DNA of 64,000 nt from Novosphingobium clariflavum (GCF_026420865.1 NZ_JAPCWC010000002.1:372001-436000), one strand, 5' to 3'; counted from the stretch's first letter, positions 9,353 through 18,799 are shown. The notes: generated by a model from the sequence alone, not told the origin. Translations and numbers: made by a program.

Positions 9353-11761
9353 ATGCGCCGCGCGCCTCTCCTGCTGACGGCCGCGATGGCCCTGCACCTG
9401 CCGCTCGGCGCGGCAGCGCAGGCCGCCGACGACGGCGCCGAGATGGTGACCACGCGCGAGGGCGAGGCCGGCACCGCCGCCAGCGATCTCGCCCGTCAGA
9501 CCGGCACCAGCATCGTCATCGCCGATCCCGCGCTGGCCCGGCGGCATATCCCGGCCCTGCACGGCCGGATGCGCGCGCGCGACGCCGTGGCGCGCCTGGC
9601 CCGCGCGGCCCGCGCCCGCGCGGTTCCGGTCGGCAAGGCGGGCTGGCGGCTCGAAGCCCTGCCGCCCAAAGGGCGCGTGGTGGCCGAACCGCCCGTCCAT
9701 GCCGCCCCCGTCGCCATCCGCATCCCGGACGCGCCCCATCCGCCGATCATCGTCACCGCCAGCAAGCGCGACCTCAGGCTCGAGCAGATCCCCGCGCAGG
9801 TCACCGTGATCGGCGGCGACACGCTGGAGAGCGGCGGCATCGGCGGCAGCGAGAAGATCATCCGCCGCCTGGCCACGGTCGCCTCCACCCACCTTGGCAG
9901 CGGGCGCAACAAGCTGTTCATCCGCGGCATCGCCGATTCCAGCTTCACCGGCCCGACCCAGGCGACCGTGGGCCAGTACCTTGGCGACATGCGGCTCACC
10001 TACAACGCCCCCGATCCCGACCTGCGCCTGTCGGACCTTGCCCGGGTCGAGGTTCTGGAAGGGCCCCAGGGCACGCTTTACGGCGCCGGGTCGCTGGGCG
10101 GGATCATCCGCCTCGTACCCAATGCGCCGGAAATGGACCGCACCGGCGGCTCGATCATCATGGGCGGCGCGGTGACGCAGCACGGCGCGCCATCGGCCGA
10201 CCTCAGCGCCACCGTCAACCTGCCGGTGGTGGAAGACGTCGCCGCCTTTCGCGCCACGCTCGATACCGCCAGCTACGGCGGCTACATCGACAAGCCGCTG
10301 ATGGACCGCAAGAACGTCAACCGCACCGACCTAGTCGGCGGGCGGGCGGCGCTGCGGGTAAGGCTCGCGCCGGAGTGGACGGTGGACGTGATCGGCCTGG
10401 CCCAGTCCACCGAGGCCGACGACAGCCAGTATGCCGACCGTGACGGCAAGGCGCTGGAAAGCTCGGCCCGCGTGCGCGAGGGTTCGAACGCGGACTATGC
10501 GCTGGGGCAAGTGGTCCTGGCGGGCCGGATCGGCGCGCTGGAGCTGCGCTCGACCACCGGCGCGGTGCGGCAGAACCTTCACGAGCGCTATGACGCCAGC
10601 GAGCCCGACGGTCCGGCGCGCCTGTTCGAGCAAGCCAACGCCACCCGCATGTTCGCGCATGAAACCCGCATCTGGCAGCCGCAGAGCCACGGCTTCGGCT
10701 GGCTGCTCGGCGCCAGCTACACCCACAACCGCACCCGGCTGACGCGTGATTTCGAGGCACTCGCCGCGCGCAGTTCCGCCACCGGCGTGCGCAATACCGT
10801 CGGCGAATTCACCCTCTACGGCGAAGCCAGCCTGCACCTGACCGGCCCCTTCACCGCCACCGCGGGAGGGCGCTTCACCCGTGCCCGGCTCGGCGGCAAC
10901 GGCGAGGACGTGAGCGACCAGATGGCCGTCATGCTCGCCGCGCGCGGGGTGACGGCGCGGCGCACCTTCACCGCCTTCCTGCCCTCGCTCGCGCTCCATG
11001 CCGAGTTCTCACCCGAGGACCAGCTCTACGTCCGCTACCAGCAGGGCTTCCGCCCCGGCGGCTTCGCGATCGAGAGCGACTACGTGCGCCGCTTCCGCAA
11101 CGACCGCACCGGCACGGCCGAGATCGGCGCCCGCCATGGCCGCGCGGGGGTCAGCCCGTTCGATCTGGCGCTCAGCCTCTCCTACACCCGCTGGCGCGAC
11201 ATCCAGGCCGACTTCACCGACAGCGCCGGCCTGCCGAGCACCGCCAACATCGGCGACGGCCGCGTCTGGTCGGCCAGCCTTTCGGGCGGCGTGCAGATCG
11301 TGCAAGGCCTGCGCTTCGAGGCGGGCGCGGCATTCAACCACAGCCGGATCGACAAGCCCGACTACGAAGGCGCGCTGAAATACGCGTTTGCCGCCAGCAC
11401 CGTGGAAGCGCTGGCGATGCAGGTGCCCAACATCGCCCGCTTCGCCGGACGCGCCGCGCTGACCTGGAACCACGAGGTGAGCGAGGACCTTGCCCTCACC
11501 GGCAATGCCTGGGCGAGCTACCTCGGCAAGTCGCGCCTCGGCATCGGGCCGGACCTCGGCATGCTGCAGGGCAACTACTTCGACAGCGGCTTCGACCTGC
11601 GGCTCGGCAATGCCGGCCACGGCGTGACGCTGAGCGTCACCAACCTCGCCGACACGCGCGGCAACCGATTCGCGCTGGGCACCCCGCTTGCCACCGGGCG
11701 CGAGCAGGTGACCCCGCTGCGCCCCCGCACCGTGCGCCTGGGCTTCGACGCGAAGTTCTAG
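9353..11761 (+). CDS. TonB-dependent receptor with N-terminal STN signalling domain
   Basis: 802-residue outer-membrane transducer-type receptor. A signal peptide ends near AAQA, an STN domain spans roughly residues 30-105 (DLARQTGTSIVIADPAL), the plug carries IIVTASKRDLRLEQIP and VLEGPQGTLYGAGSLGGIIR, and the 22-strand barrel ends with VRLGFDAKF. The start is ATG 9353, two codons after the fecR stop. The STN domain and the FecI/FecR pair show that ligand binding should induce its own locus. The plug signature is of the large sphingomonad receptor group, whose ligands are mostly unknown, so an iron role should not be assumed. Confidence 0.93.
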   Translation: MRRAPLLLTAAMALHLPLGAAAQAADDGAEMVTTREGEAGTAASDLARQTGTSIVIADPALARRHIPALHGRMRARDAVARLARAARARAVPVGKAGWRLEALPPKGRVVAEPPVHAAPVAIRIPDAPHPPIIVTASKRDLRLEQIPAQVTVIGGDTLESGGIGGSEKIIRRLATVASTHLGSGRNKLFIRGIADSSFTGPTQATVGQYLGDMRLTYNAPDPDLRLSDLARVEVLEGPQGTLYGAGSLGGIIRLVPNAPEMDRTGGSIIMGGAVTQHGAPSADLSATVNLPVVEDVAAFRATLDTASYGGYIDKPLMDRKNVNRTDLVGGRAALRVRLAPEWTVDVIGLAQSTEADDSQYADRDGKALESSARVREGSNADYALGQVVLAGRIGALELRSTTGAVRQNLHERYDASEPDGPARLFEQANATRMFAHETRIWQPQSHGFGWLLGASYTHNRTRLTRDFEALAARSSATGVRNTVGEFTLYGEASLHLTGPFTATAGGRFTRARLGGNGEDVSDQMAVMLAARGVTARRTFTAFLPSLALHAEFSPEDQLYVRYQQGFRPGGFAIESDYVRRFRNDRTGTAEIGARHGRAGVSPFDLALSLSYTRWRDIQADFTDSAGLPSTANIGDGRVWSASLSGGVQIVQGLRFEAGAAFNHSRIDKPDYEGALKYAFAASTVEALAMQVPNIARFAGRAALTWNHEVSEDLALTGNAWASYLGKSRLGIGPDLGMLQGNYFDSGFDLRLGNAGHGVTLSVTNLADTRGNRFALGTPLATGREQVTPLRPRTVRLGFDAKF

Positions 11762-11797
11762 GCGGGGCAGGCGGGCTCGGAAACACGCGCACCCACC

Positions 11798-11875
11798 CCG
11801 CTCATCCTGAGCTTGTCGAAGGATGGGAAGCCTTGCGCCACGTCGTGGGGGCTTCGACAGGCTCAGCCTGAGCGG
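11798..11875. repeat. Inverted pair of GCTCATCCTGAGCTTGTCGAA repeats
   Basis: CTCATCCTGAGCTTGTCGAA at about 11801-11820 faces CTTCGACAGGCTCAGCCTGA at 11852-11871, giving a long imperfect stem. It is the same family as the cluster at 2964-3092. Placed 40 nt after the receptor stop, it could act as a transcript end or mRNA stabiliser between receptor and autotransporter. Confidence 0.85.
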
Positions 11876-11999
11876 TAAGGGAAGGTCTGTTTTGGGTGGG
11901 AAGCGGAAGCGGACGCTGCTCCAACCACCCCGAACTTTTTTCAAGGCCGCCCGGCAAGGCCTCCGTCTCCCCCTTCGAGATCGATCTGAAGGGACGAAG

Positions 12000-14900
12000 A
12001 TGCCTCGCTACCTGCTTGCTTCCACTGCGCTGCTGGCCCTCGCCGCCGCAGCCAATGCCGCTCACGCGGAAGACGTGACGACCAAGAAGACTGCCCCCCT
12101 CCTCACCTCGACCATCAAGAGCGGCGCGGCCGACGCGATCAATGTGACCAAGGACGGCTCGGTCGTGCTCACTTCGGGCACCGCGATCACGATGGACAGC
12201 AACAATGCCGTCGCCAATGCCGGCACCCTGTCGATCAGCAACGCCAACGGCGCCACCGGCATCCGCGCGCTCGCCGGGACCAGCGGCGATATCGTCAACA
12301 CCGGCACCATCACCATCGACGAGACCTACACGCCGACCGACACCGACAAGGACGGCGACCTCGACGGCCCCTTCGCGCTCGGCACGAACCGCACCGGCAT
12401 CGGGATCGAGGGCGATCACACCGGCAAGCTCACCCAGAGCGGCACGATCACCGTCAAGGGCAACAATTCCGCCGGCATCCGCATCGGCGGCACCCTGAAC
12501 GGCGCCTTCCTGCATGACGGCACCACCAGCGTGCTGGGCGACAACACCGTCGGCGTCGAGACCGGCGCGATCAACGGCAACGTGCGCCTCGCAGGATCAG
12601 TCTCGGCGCAGGGCGCCAACGCCGTCGCCGCCCGCTTCGGCGGCGACGTGACCGGCGCGATGGTGATCCAGGGCACTGTCGCCTCGACCGGCTATCGCTA
12701 CACCACCGCCCCCGCCGATCCTTCGAAGCTCGATGCCGACGATCTGCTGCAAGGCGGCTCGGCACTGGTCATCGGCGGCAATGTCACCGGCGGCATCGTC
12801 CTGGCCGTGCCGCCCAAGGACAGCGATCCCAACAAGGCCGACGAGGACGGCGACGGCATCGACGACGCCAAGGAAGGCACCGCCAAGATCGCCTCCTACG
12901 GCAAGGCCCCGGCCATGGTGATCGGCGCGGCGGGCCGCGACGTGGCGATCGGGCCGGTTGCCGGCACCGCCAGCGGCTTCGGCCTCCAGATCGAAGGCTC
13001 GGTGCTGGGCGACGGCGTCTACACCGGCGTCGACGGCAATGGGCTTGTCATCGGGGGGCTCGGCGGCAACGTCACCATCGCCAACGGCATCGGCGTGACC
13101 GGTTCGGTCTCCGCCAACTCCAAGGACGCCGCCGCCACCGCGATCCGCCTCGGCGCCGGCGCATCGACGCCGCAGCTCCAGAACGGCGGCACCATCTCCG
13201 CCGCCAGCGGCAACACCGCCGCCTCGCTCGCCACCGCCGTGAAGATCGAATCCGGCGCCAGCCTGCCCGCGCTGCGCAACTCCGGCACGATCAAGGCCAG
13301 CACCGGCGAGAACGGCACCGCGGTTGCCATCCGCGATGCCTCCGGCACGCTCACGCTGATCGAGAACAGCGGCACCATCTCGGCCACCGGCGCCAAGGCG
13401 GACAGCGGGCGCAACATCGCCATCGACCTGTCTGGCACCACCACGGACGTGACCATCCGCCAGACCGAAGTCGCCGCCACCTACACCGCGCCCGCCATCA
13501 CCGGCGACGTGCGCCTCGGCTCGGGCAACGACACCTTCACGATTGCCGACGGCACCGTGACCGGCAACGTCACTTTCGGCGGCGGCAACGACACCCTGGC
13601 GCTTTCGGGCGACGCGGTGCAGACCGGCAAGGTCACTTTCGGGTCGGGCACCGACGCGATGCGCCTGGCAGGCACGTCCCGCTTCACCGGCACCGCCGAC
13701 TTCGGCGGCGGCGCCGATACCCTGACGCTGGCCGACAGCGCCGTGTTCTCGGGCGCGCTGGCCAATTCCGGCGGCCTTGCCGTCAAGGTCACCGGCGGCA
13801 CCCTGGGCGTCAGCAAACCGGCCTCGATCGCCTCGCTGGAGGTGGGCGCCAAGGGCGTTCTGGCAGTCACGCTCGACAAGGCGGCGGGTCAGGGCACGGC
13901 GCTCACCGTGGCGGGCAATGCCGCGTTCGCGGAAGGCGCCAAGCTCTCGCTGCGGCTTGCCGACGTCTCGACCGCCGAAGGCAACTATACCGTCCTCACC
14001 GCCGGTTCGCTGACCGGCCGCGACAAGCTGGAAACCGCGACCGACCTCGTGCCCTTCATGTTCAAGGCCACGCTCGACAAGGACGCCCCGGCCAACGTGA
14101 TCGTCGTCGACGTCGCCCGCCGCACCGTGCGGGAGCTTGGCCTCAACCGCTCGCAGTCCACCGCCTATGACGCGATCTTCGCCGCGCTCGCCAAGGATGA
14201 CGACATCGAGAAGGTGTTCCTCGGCGATACCAACGGCGATGCCTTCCGCGAACACGTGAGCGAAATGCTGCCCGACCATGCCGGCGGTGCCTTCGAAGGC
14301 ATCTCGATGGGCGTGCGCACGCTGACCCGCCAGCTTCAGGACCCGCAGGGCCCGGTCTTCGGCGAGTCCCGCCTGGTCACCCGCGCGAACCTTTCGTTCT
14401 GGGGCAGCGACAAGGGCACCGGCGCCAGCGCCGCCTACAACCTGCAGGGCTACGCGATGTCGCTCAGCGCGGAATATGCCACGAATATCGGCTACTTCGG
14501 CGGCACCCTCGCCTACCTGTGGAACCGCTACACGCGCGGCGCGGCCAGCGAAATCAAGTCGAACTCGTGGGAACTAGCCGGTCACTGGCGCCACGAAAGC
14601 GGCCCGGTGGCCGCCTATGCCCGCGGCTCGATCGGCCGCGCGAGCTATGACAGCGAGCGCAAGTTCGTCGGCGTGGCAGACGCCACAACGATCAACCGCG
14701 CGATCGACGGCAGCTGGAACGGCAACTTCGTCACCTTCGCGGGCGGCGCCTCGTGGGAAGGCGGCGGCAAGTACTTCTACTTCCGTCCGGGCGTCTCGGT
14801 GGACTACATCCGCCTCAAGGAAGACGGCTACACCGAAACCGGCGGCGGCAAGGCGCTCGACCTCACGGTCGCCTCGCGCACCAGCGACGAACTCGGCGTC

Positions 14901-15206
14901 AACGGCGGCATGACCGTGGGCATCGATTTCATGGGCGCCAAGGGCCGTGACGACAACTGGTTCCGCATGGAAACCGAAGGCGGCTGGCGCGAGGTCGTGA
15001 GCGGCGGCGTGGGCGCCACCACCGCCCACTTCGACGGCGGCCAGGACTTCCGCCTCGCCGGCGACGATGCGACGAGCGGCTGGTACGCCCGCCTGCGCGC
15101 GATCGGCGGCACCGTGGGGCTGACGCTTGGCGGCGAACTTTCGGCCGAGGATCGCCACGGCCACACCAACCTTGCCCTGCGCGGTTCGGTGGCGATCGGC
15201 TGGTAA
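12000..15206 (+). CDS. Autotransporter (type Va) with Asp-rich and RTX-like passenger repeats
   Basis: 1068 residues. The signal peptide (LLASTALLALAAAANAAHA) ends near residue 23. The passenger to about residue 700 looks like a right-handed beta-helix of NSGTI/GNV rungs. It carries two Asp-rich, thrombospondin-3-like segments (residues 113-123, DTDKDGDLDG, and 274-291) and four GxGxDxxxL motifs at 508, 527, 548 and 569, about 20 residues apart. A helical linker near 705-790 leads to an autotransporter barrel (about 795-1068) ending in SVAIGW, with the expected aromatic last residue. ATG 12000 has GAAGGGA upstream and gives a normal signal peptide. Function is probably surface adhesion; calcium binding by the Asp motifs is inference. 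It follows the FecI/FecR/receptor genes on the same strand. Confidence 0.92.
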   Translation: MPRYLLASTALLALAAAANAAHAEDVTTKKTAPLLTSTIKSGAADAINVTKDGSVVLTSGTAITMDSNNAVANAGTLSISNANGATGIRALAGTSGDIVNTGTITIDETYTPTDTDKDGDLDGPFALGTNRTGIGIEGDHTGKLTQSGTITVKGNNSAGIRIGGTLNGAFLHDGTTSVLGDNTVGVETGAINGNVRLAGSVSAQGANAVAARFGGDVTGAMVIQGTVASTGYRYTTAPADPSKLDADDLLQGGSALVIGGNVTGGIVLAVPPKDSDPNKADEDGDGIDDAKEGTAKIASYGKAPAMVIGAAGRDVAIGPVAGTASGFGLQIEGSVLGDGVYTGVDGNGLVIGGLGGNVTIANGIGVTGSVSANSKDAAATAIRLGAGASTPQLQNGGTISAASGNTAASLATAVKIESGASLPALRNSGTIKASTGENGTAVAIRDASGTLTLIENSGTISATGAKADSGRNIAIDLSGTTTDVTIRQTEVAATYTAPAITGDVRLGSGNDTFTIADGTVTGNVTFGGGNDTLALSGDAVQTGKVTFGSGTDAMRLAGTSRFTGTADFGGGADTLTLADSAVFSGALANSGGLAVKVTGGTLGVSKPASIASLEVGAKGVLAVTLDKAAGQGTALTVAGNAAFAEGAKLSLRLADVSTAEGNYTVLTAGSLTGRDKLETATDLVPFMFKATLDKDAPANVIVVDVARRTVRELGLNRSQSTAYDAIFAALAKDDDIEKVFLGDTNGDAFREHVSEMLPDHAGGAFEGISMGVRTLTRQLQDPQGPVFGESRLVTRANLSFWGSDKGTGASAAYNLQGYAMSLSAEYATNIGYFGGTLAYLWNRYTRGAASEIKSNSWELAGHWRHESGPVAAYARGSIGRASYDSERKFVGVADATTINRAIDGSWNGNFVTFAGGASWEGGGKYFYFRPGVSVDYIRLKEDGYTETGGGKALDLTVASRTSDELGVNGGMTVGIDFMGAKGRDDNWFRMETEGGWREVVSGGVGATTAHFDGGQDFRLAGDDATSGWYARLRAIGGTVGLTLGGELSAEDRHGHTNLALRGSVAIGW

Positions 15207-15231
15207 GCCTTTCGCCTGTCCGAACCGCCTG

Positions 15232-15288
15232 CGGCGCGCCGACCTGAGGGGCTCCCCCCGCCCTTCCTGCCCCTCGGTCGGCGCGCCG
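15232..15288 (+). terminator. Strong hairpin after the autotransporter
   Basis: About 20-bp stem CGGCGCGCCGACC...GAGGGGC / GCCCCTC...GGTCGGCGCGCCG with one bulge. No T-run follows, so it may act as a 3' stabiliser or Rho-assisted stop. Confidence 0.55.
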
Positions 15289-15357
15289 CAACCTGATTTA
15301 CAGTCTGCCTCCGATGCCCGATACTTCCACGTTCCAATTGAGAATCGAGGCAGAACA

Positions 15358-16329
15358 ATGGGTAAGCTGGTCGACGGCGTCTGGCACGACGTCTGGTACG
15401 ACACGAAATCGACCGGCGGCCGGTTCGTGCGCAAGGATTCCGCGTTCCGCGACTGGGTGACCGCGGACGGCGCCCCGATCCACGAAGGCGGCCGCGGCTT
15501 CACGGCCGAGGCGGGGCGTTATCACCTCTACGTCAGCCTCGCCTGCCCCTGGGCCCACCGCACGCTGATCGTCCGCGCGCTCAAGGGCCTGGAGGCGATG
15601 ATCGGCGTCTCGGTGGTCAACTGGCTGATGCTCGAACGCGGCTGGACCTTCGATCCCGCCCCCGGCGTCATTGCCGACAGCGTGAACCACGCGGCCAACC
15701 TCCACGAAGTCTACGTCAAGGCCGACCCGCGCTATACCGGCCGGGTGACGGTGCCGATCCTGTGGGACAAGCAGACCGGAACCATCGTCAGCAACGAATC
15801 CGCGGAGATCATCCGCATGTTCAACGCGGCCTTCGACGGCCTCGGCGCGCGGGCGGGAGACTTCTATCCCGAAGCCCTGCGCGCAGAGATCGACGCGGTG
15901 AACGCGCGGGTCTACGACACCGTCAACAACGGCGTCTACAAGGCCGGTTTCGCGACCTCGCAAGAGGCCTACGAGGAAGCCTTCGGGCAATTGTTCGAGA
16001 GCCTCGACTGGCTGGAAGACCGCCTGTCCCGCCAGCCCTGGCTGGTGGGCGATGCCATGACCGAGGCCGACATCCGCCTGTTTACCACGCTGATCCGCTT
16101 CGATGCGGTCTATGTCGGCCACTTCAAGTGCAACTTGCGCCGGATCGCGGACTATCCCGCGCTGCAGGCCTATCTGCGTGCCATCTACCAGACGCCGGGG
16201 GTGGCGGAGACGGTCAACTTCCAGCACATCAAGGGGCACTATTACGAGAGCCACCGCGGCATCAATCCCACCGGGATCGTGCCGGCGGGACCCCAGCTCG
16301 ATCTGGAGGCGCCGCAAGGGCGCGGCTGA
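15358..16329 (+). CDS. Glutathionyl-hydroquinone reductase (Xi-class GST, YqjG/Ecm4 family)
   Basis: 323 residues, typical length. The catalytic motif ACPWAHRT puts the nucleophile at Cys63, and a TVPILWDKQTGTIVSNESAEIIRM segment completes the thioredoxin-like domain. The C-terminal helical domain ends with the family tail HIKGHYYESHRGINPTGIVP. The enzyme removes glutathione from glutathionyl-hydroquinones, useful for cells degrading aromatic compounds. Start ATG 15358 is preceded by GAGGCAG; homology begins at once with GKLVDGVW. Confidence 0.93.
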   Translation: MGKLVDGVWHDVWYDTKSTGGRFVRKDSAFRDWVTADGAPIHEGGRGFTAEAGRYHLYVSLACPWAHRTLIVRALKGLEAMIGVSVVNWLMLERGWTFDPAPGVIADSVNHAANLHEVYVKADPRYTGRVTVPILWDKQTGTIVSNESAEIIRMFNAAFDGLGARAGDFYPEALRAEIDAVNARVYDTVNNGVYKAGFATSQEAYEEAFGQLFESLDWLEDRLSRQPWLVGDAMTEADIRLFTTLIRFDAVYVGHFKCNLRRIADYPALQAYLRAIYQTPGVAETVNFQHIKGHYYESHRGINPTGIVPAGPQLDLEAPQGRG

Positions 16330-16791
16330 TCAGCCCGCCGCGTCGGTCAGGTAGGCGCGCGGCTTCACGTCGCGCATCGCCAGCGTCGTGGTGAAGCGGT
16401 GCACCCCCGGCAGGCGGCGCAGGCGGTTGCGCAGCAGGTCGTCAAGCTCGGGCACCCCGGCGGTGACGACCTGCAGGAGATAGTCGAAATCCCCCACCGT
16501 CGCATGGCAGGCGAGCACCGCGGGTTCGTCCTGCACCGCCTGCTCGAACGCCTCGTGGCGGTCGAACGCGATCGAGACATGGACGAAGGCGCTCGTCGAC
16601 AGGCCGATCCCCGCCGCATCGATCACCGCGCGGTAGCCGGCGATGACACCGGCCTTCTCCATCGCCTGCACGCGCTTCCACGTCGGCGTCTTCGACATGC
16701 CCGCCGCTTCGCCAAGGCTGGCGAACGAAAGCCGCGCGTCACGTTCGAGCGCGCGGAGCAGGCGCATGTCGGCGGGATCGAGATCGGGCAT
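16330..16791 (-). CDS. Lrp/AsnC-family regulator, likely of the kynurenine genes
   Basis: 153 residues: N-terminal helix-turn-helix (LLRALERDARLSFASLGEAAGMSKTPTWKRV) and C-terminal RAM/AsnC domain (AVLACHATVGDFDYLLQVV). ATG 16791 is preferred (GGAAGGA ten nt upstream) over ATG 16818. It is divergent from kynA across 138 nt. Lrp-type KynR regulators of kynurenine degradation are known in other proteobacteria, so control of kynA-kynU by kynurenine or tryptophan is a reasonable inference. Confidence 0.89.
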   Translation of the reverse strand: MPDLDPADMRLLRALERDARLSFASLGEAAGMSKTPTWKRVQAMEKAGVIAGYRAVIDAAGIGLSTSAFVHVSIAFDRHEAFEQAVQDEPAVLACHATVGDFDYLLQVVTAGVPELDDLLRNRLRRLPGVHRFTTTLAMRDVKPRAYLTDAAG

Positions 16792-16929
16792 GAAACAAAT
16801 GTCCTTCCAAATGTCCATAAAACTCTAATCTGTTCCTGATATCCCCGCAATCGCCGTCCAATCAAGACCAATGTTTCATCCGGGCGCTGCTATTGTCCTT
16901 GGAGAAGACAGCCACGAAGGGGAGAGATC

Positions 16930-17673
16930 ATGGATCGCGCCAAGGTATACGAACAGCTCGCCGCGCCCGCCGCGCTCGATTACGAAGTCTACCTCAGGAC
17001 CGACCGCCTGCTCGCCTGCCAGAAACCGTGGGACGCGCTGTGCAATGCCGACGAACTCCAGTTCCAGATCGTCCACCAGGTCGAGGAATTGTGGATGAAG
17101 CTGATGGCCGCGACCGTGCTCGACATCGACGACTGCATCGCCGGGGGGCGCGCCCTCCAGGCCAATACCCTGCTCGGCCGCTGCCACCGGCTGATGCGCA
17201 TGATGATTGCCCAGCTCGACCTGCTGGAAACGATGTCCCCGCGCGAATACCAGGAAATCCGCCTCCAGCTCGGCAATGGCAGCGGACAGGAATCGCCCGG
17301 CTTCCGCATCCTGCTGCGCATCATTCCCGAGCTGTGGCACAGCTTCGACAAGGCCTATGTCACCGGCGCGGGCCGCACCGTCCGCGAGATCTACGACCAG
17401 GGTTTTGCCCATGACGAGGCCTATGTCCTGGCCGAAGCCCTGATCGAACTCGACGAACTCTTCGGCAAGTTCCGCTGGCACCACATTTTCCTGATCCATC
17501 GGTCGATAGGCATGGGTTCTGCATCGCTTAAGGGTCGTTCTGTCGATCTCCTTCAGGCAGGCGCCCGGCACCGTTTCTTCCCCGCGCTGTGGGACGTCCG
17601 GGTGGAAATGACCGACGACTGGGGCCAGGACTACGGCCGCGTGCGCGCCAGCATCGGACCCCGCGCGGCATGA
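16930..17673 (+). CDS. kynA: Tryptophan 2,3-dioxygenase, divergent substrate loop
   Basis: 247-residue heme enzyme opening the indole ring of tryptophan to N-formylkynurenine. Family marks: LQFQIVHQVEELW (His49, active-site side), GSGQESPGFR, and the proximal heme His185 in RWHHIFLIHRSIG. The Gly-rich loop that normally reads GTGGSSG after this helix is MGSASLKGRS here (residues 195-203), and its codons are unusually AT3-rich (17500-17559). It is shorter than the 280-300 residues of well-studied TDOs. The ATG overlaps kynU by ATGA coupling, so pathway membership is strong even if the loop is altered. Confidence 0.86.
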   Translation: MDRAKVYEQLAAPAALDYEVYLRTDRLLACQKPWDALCNADELQFQIVHQVEELWMKLMAATVLDIDDCIAGGRALQANTLLGRCHRLMRMMIAQLDLLETMSPREYQEIRLQLGNGSGQESPGFRILLRIIPELWHSFDKAYVTGAGRTVREIYDQGFAHDEAYVLAEALIELDELFGKFRWHHIFLIHRSIGMGSASLKGRSVDLLQAGARHRFFPALWDVRVEMTDDWGQDYGRVRASIGPRAA

Positions 17674-18797
17674 GCCATCCGCGCGACCTGTTCCACGTCC
17701 CGGCCGAAAACGGCGCCTACCTGCTGGCCCACTCGGTCGGCTGCCAGCCCCGCGCCGCCGCCGCCGCGCTCGACACGGACATGCTGGCGCCCTGGCGGCA
17801 GGCTGGCGGCGATGCCTGGCCGCTCTGGCTGGAGACGATCGACGGCTTCCGCGAGCAGGTCGCCGCCCTGCTCGGCGTCGAGCCGGCCAGCGTCGCCCCG
17901 CAGACAAGCGTTTCGGCCGCCCTGTTCACGCTGCTTTCGGGCCTCAGCCTCGCGCCCGGCAAGAACGTGGTGCTGCTGAGCGAACAGTCGTTCCCGACGA
18001 TCGGTTTCGTGCTGGCGCCGCTGGCGCGGCTCGGCCTCACCCCCCGCTTCATTCCCGCCCACGAAGACCCGTCCGATCCGGCCACATGGGAACGCCACTG
18101 CGACGGTGCGGTCGCCGCGGTGATCGCGATGCATGTCCATTCGAACACCGGCCTCGTAGCGCCGCTGGCCGAGATCGCGGCGCTGGCCCGCCGTCACGGC
18201 GCCGTCAGTATCGTCGATACCGCCCAGTCCGCCGGAATCCTGCCGCTTTCGCCGACCCGCTGGGGCGTGGACGCGGTGATCGGATCCTGCGTGAAATGGC
18301 TCTGCGGCGGCCCCGGCGCGGGCTACCTCCATATCCGTGAAACGCTCATCCCCGCGCTGGCCCCGCTCGACGTCGGCTGGTTTTCGCACGAGAATCCCTT
18401 CGCTTTCGACATCCGCGACTTCCGCTATGCCCCCGACGCGCGCCGCTTCCAGGGCGGCACCCCCTCGGTCGCCCCCTTTGCACTGGCCGCCCAGGGCATT
18501 CGCACCATACTGTCGATCGGACAGGAGCAGATCCTCGCCAACAACCACGCCTGCATCGCCGCTTTCGAGGACGAATGCAGACAATCGCTGGGCTGGTCGA
18601 ACCGGGGCGGCACCCTCTGCCTTGCCTGCGACGATCCGCAGGCACTCTCGCAAATCCTCAAGACCGCCGACTACGCGCACGACTTTCGCGGCAACGTGCT
18701 GCGCGCCTCGTTCCATGCCTGGAACACCGAGGAGCAGGCACGCACGCTCGCCCGCTTCGTCAAGCAGGCGGGAATGGTCATCACCCCTGCCCGCTGA
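17670..18797 (+). CDS. kynU: Kynureninase
   Basis: 375 residues, class V PLP-dependent fold. Kynureninase releases anthranilate or 3-hydroxyanthranilate plus alanine from kynurenines. The PLP lysine is Lys209 in GSCVKWLCGGPGAGYL, and Asp183 in IVDTAQSAG pairs with the pyridine nitrogen. The ATG overlaps the kynA stop (ATGA), so the two are translationally coupled. No kynurenine formamidase is in the window; hydrolysis of N-formylkynurenine must be done elsewhere or by another enzyme. Confidence 0.91.
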   Translation: MSHPRDLFHVPAENGAYLLAHSVGCQPRAAAAALDTDMLAPWRQAGGDAWPLWLETIDGFREQVAALLGVEPASVAPQTSVSAALFTLLSGLSLAPGKNVVLLSEQSFPTIGFVLAPLARLGLTPRFIPAHEDPSDPATWERHCDGAVAAVIAMHVHSNTGLVAPLAEIAALARRHGAVSIVDTAQSAGILPLSPTRWGVDAVIGSCVKWLCGGPGAGYLHIRETLIPALAPLDVGWFSHENPFAFDIRDFRYAPDARRFQGGTPSVAPFALAAQGIRTILSIGQEQILANNHACIAAFEDECRQSLGWSNRGGTLCLACDDPQALSQILKTADYAHDFRGNVLRASFHAWNTEEQARTLARFVKQAGMVITPAR

Positions 18798-18799
18798 CG

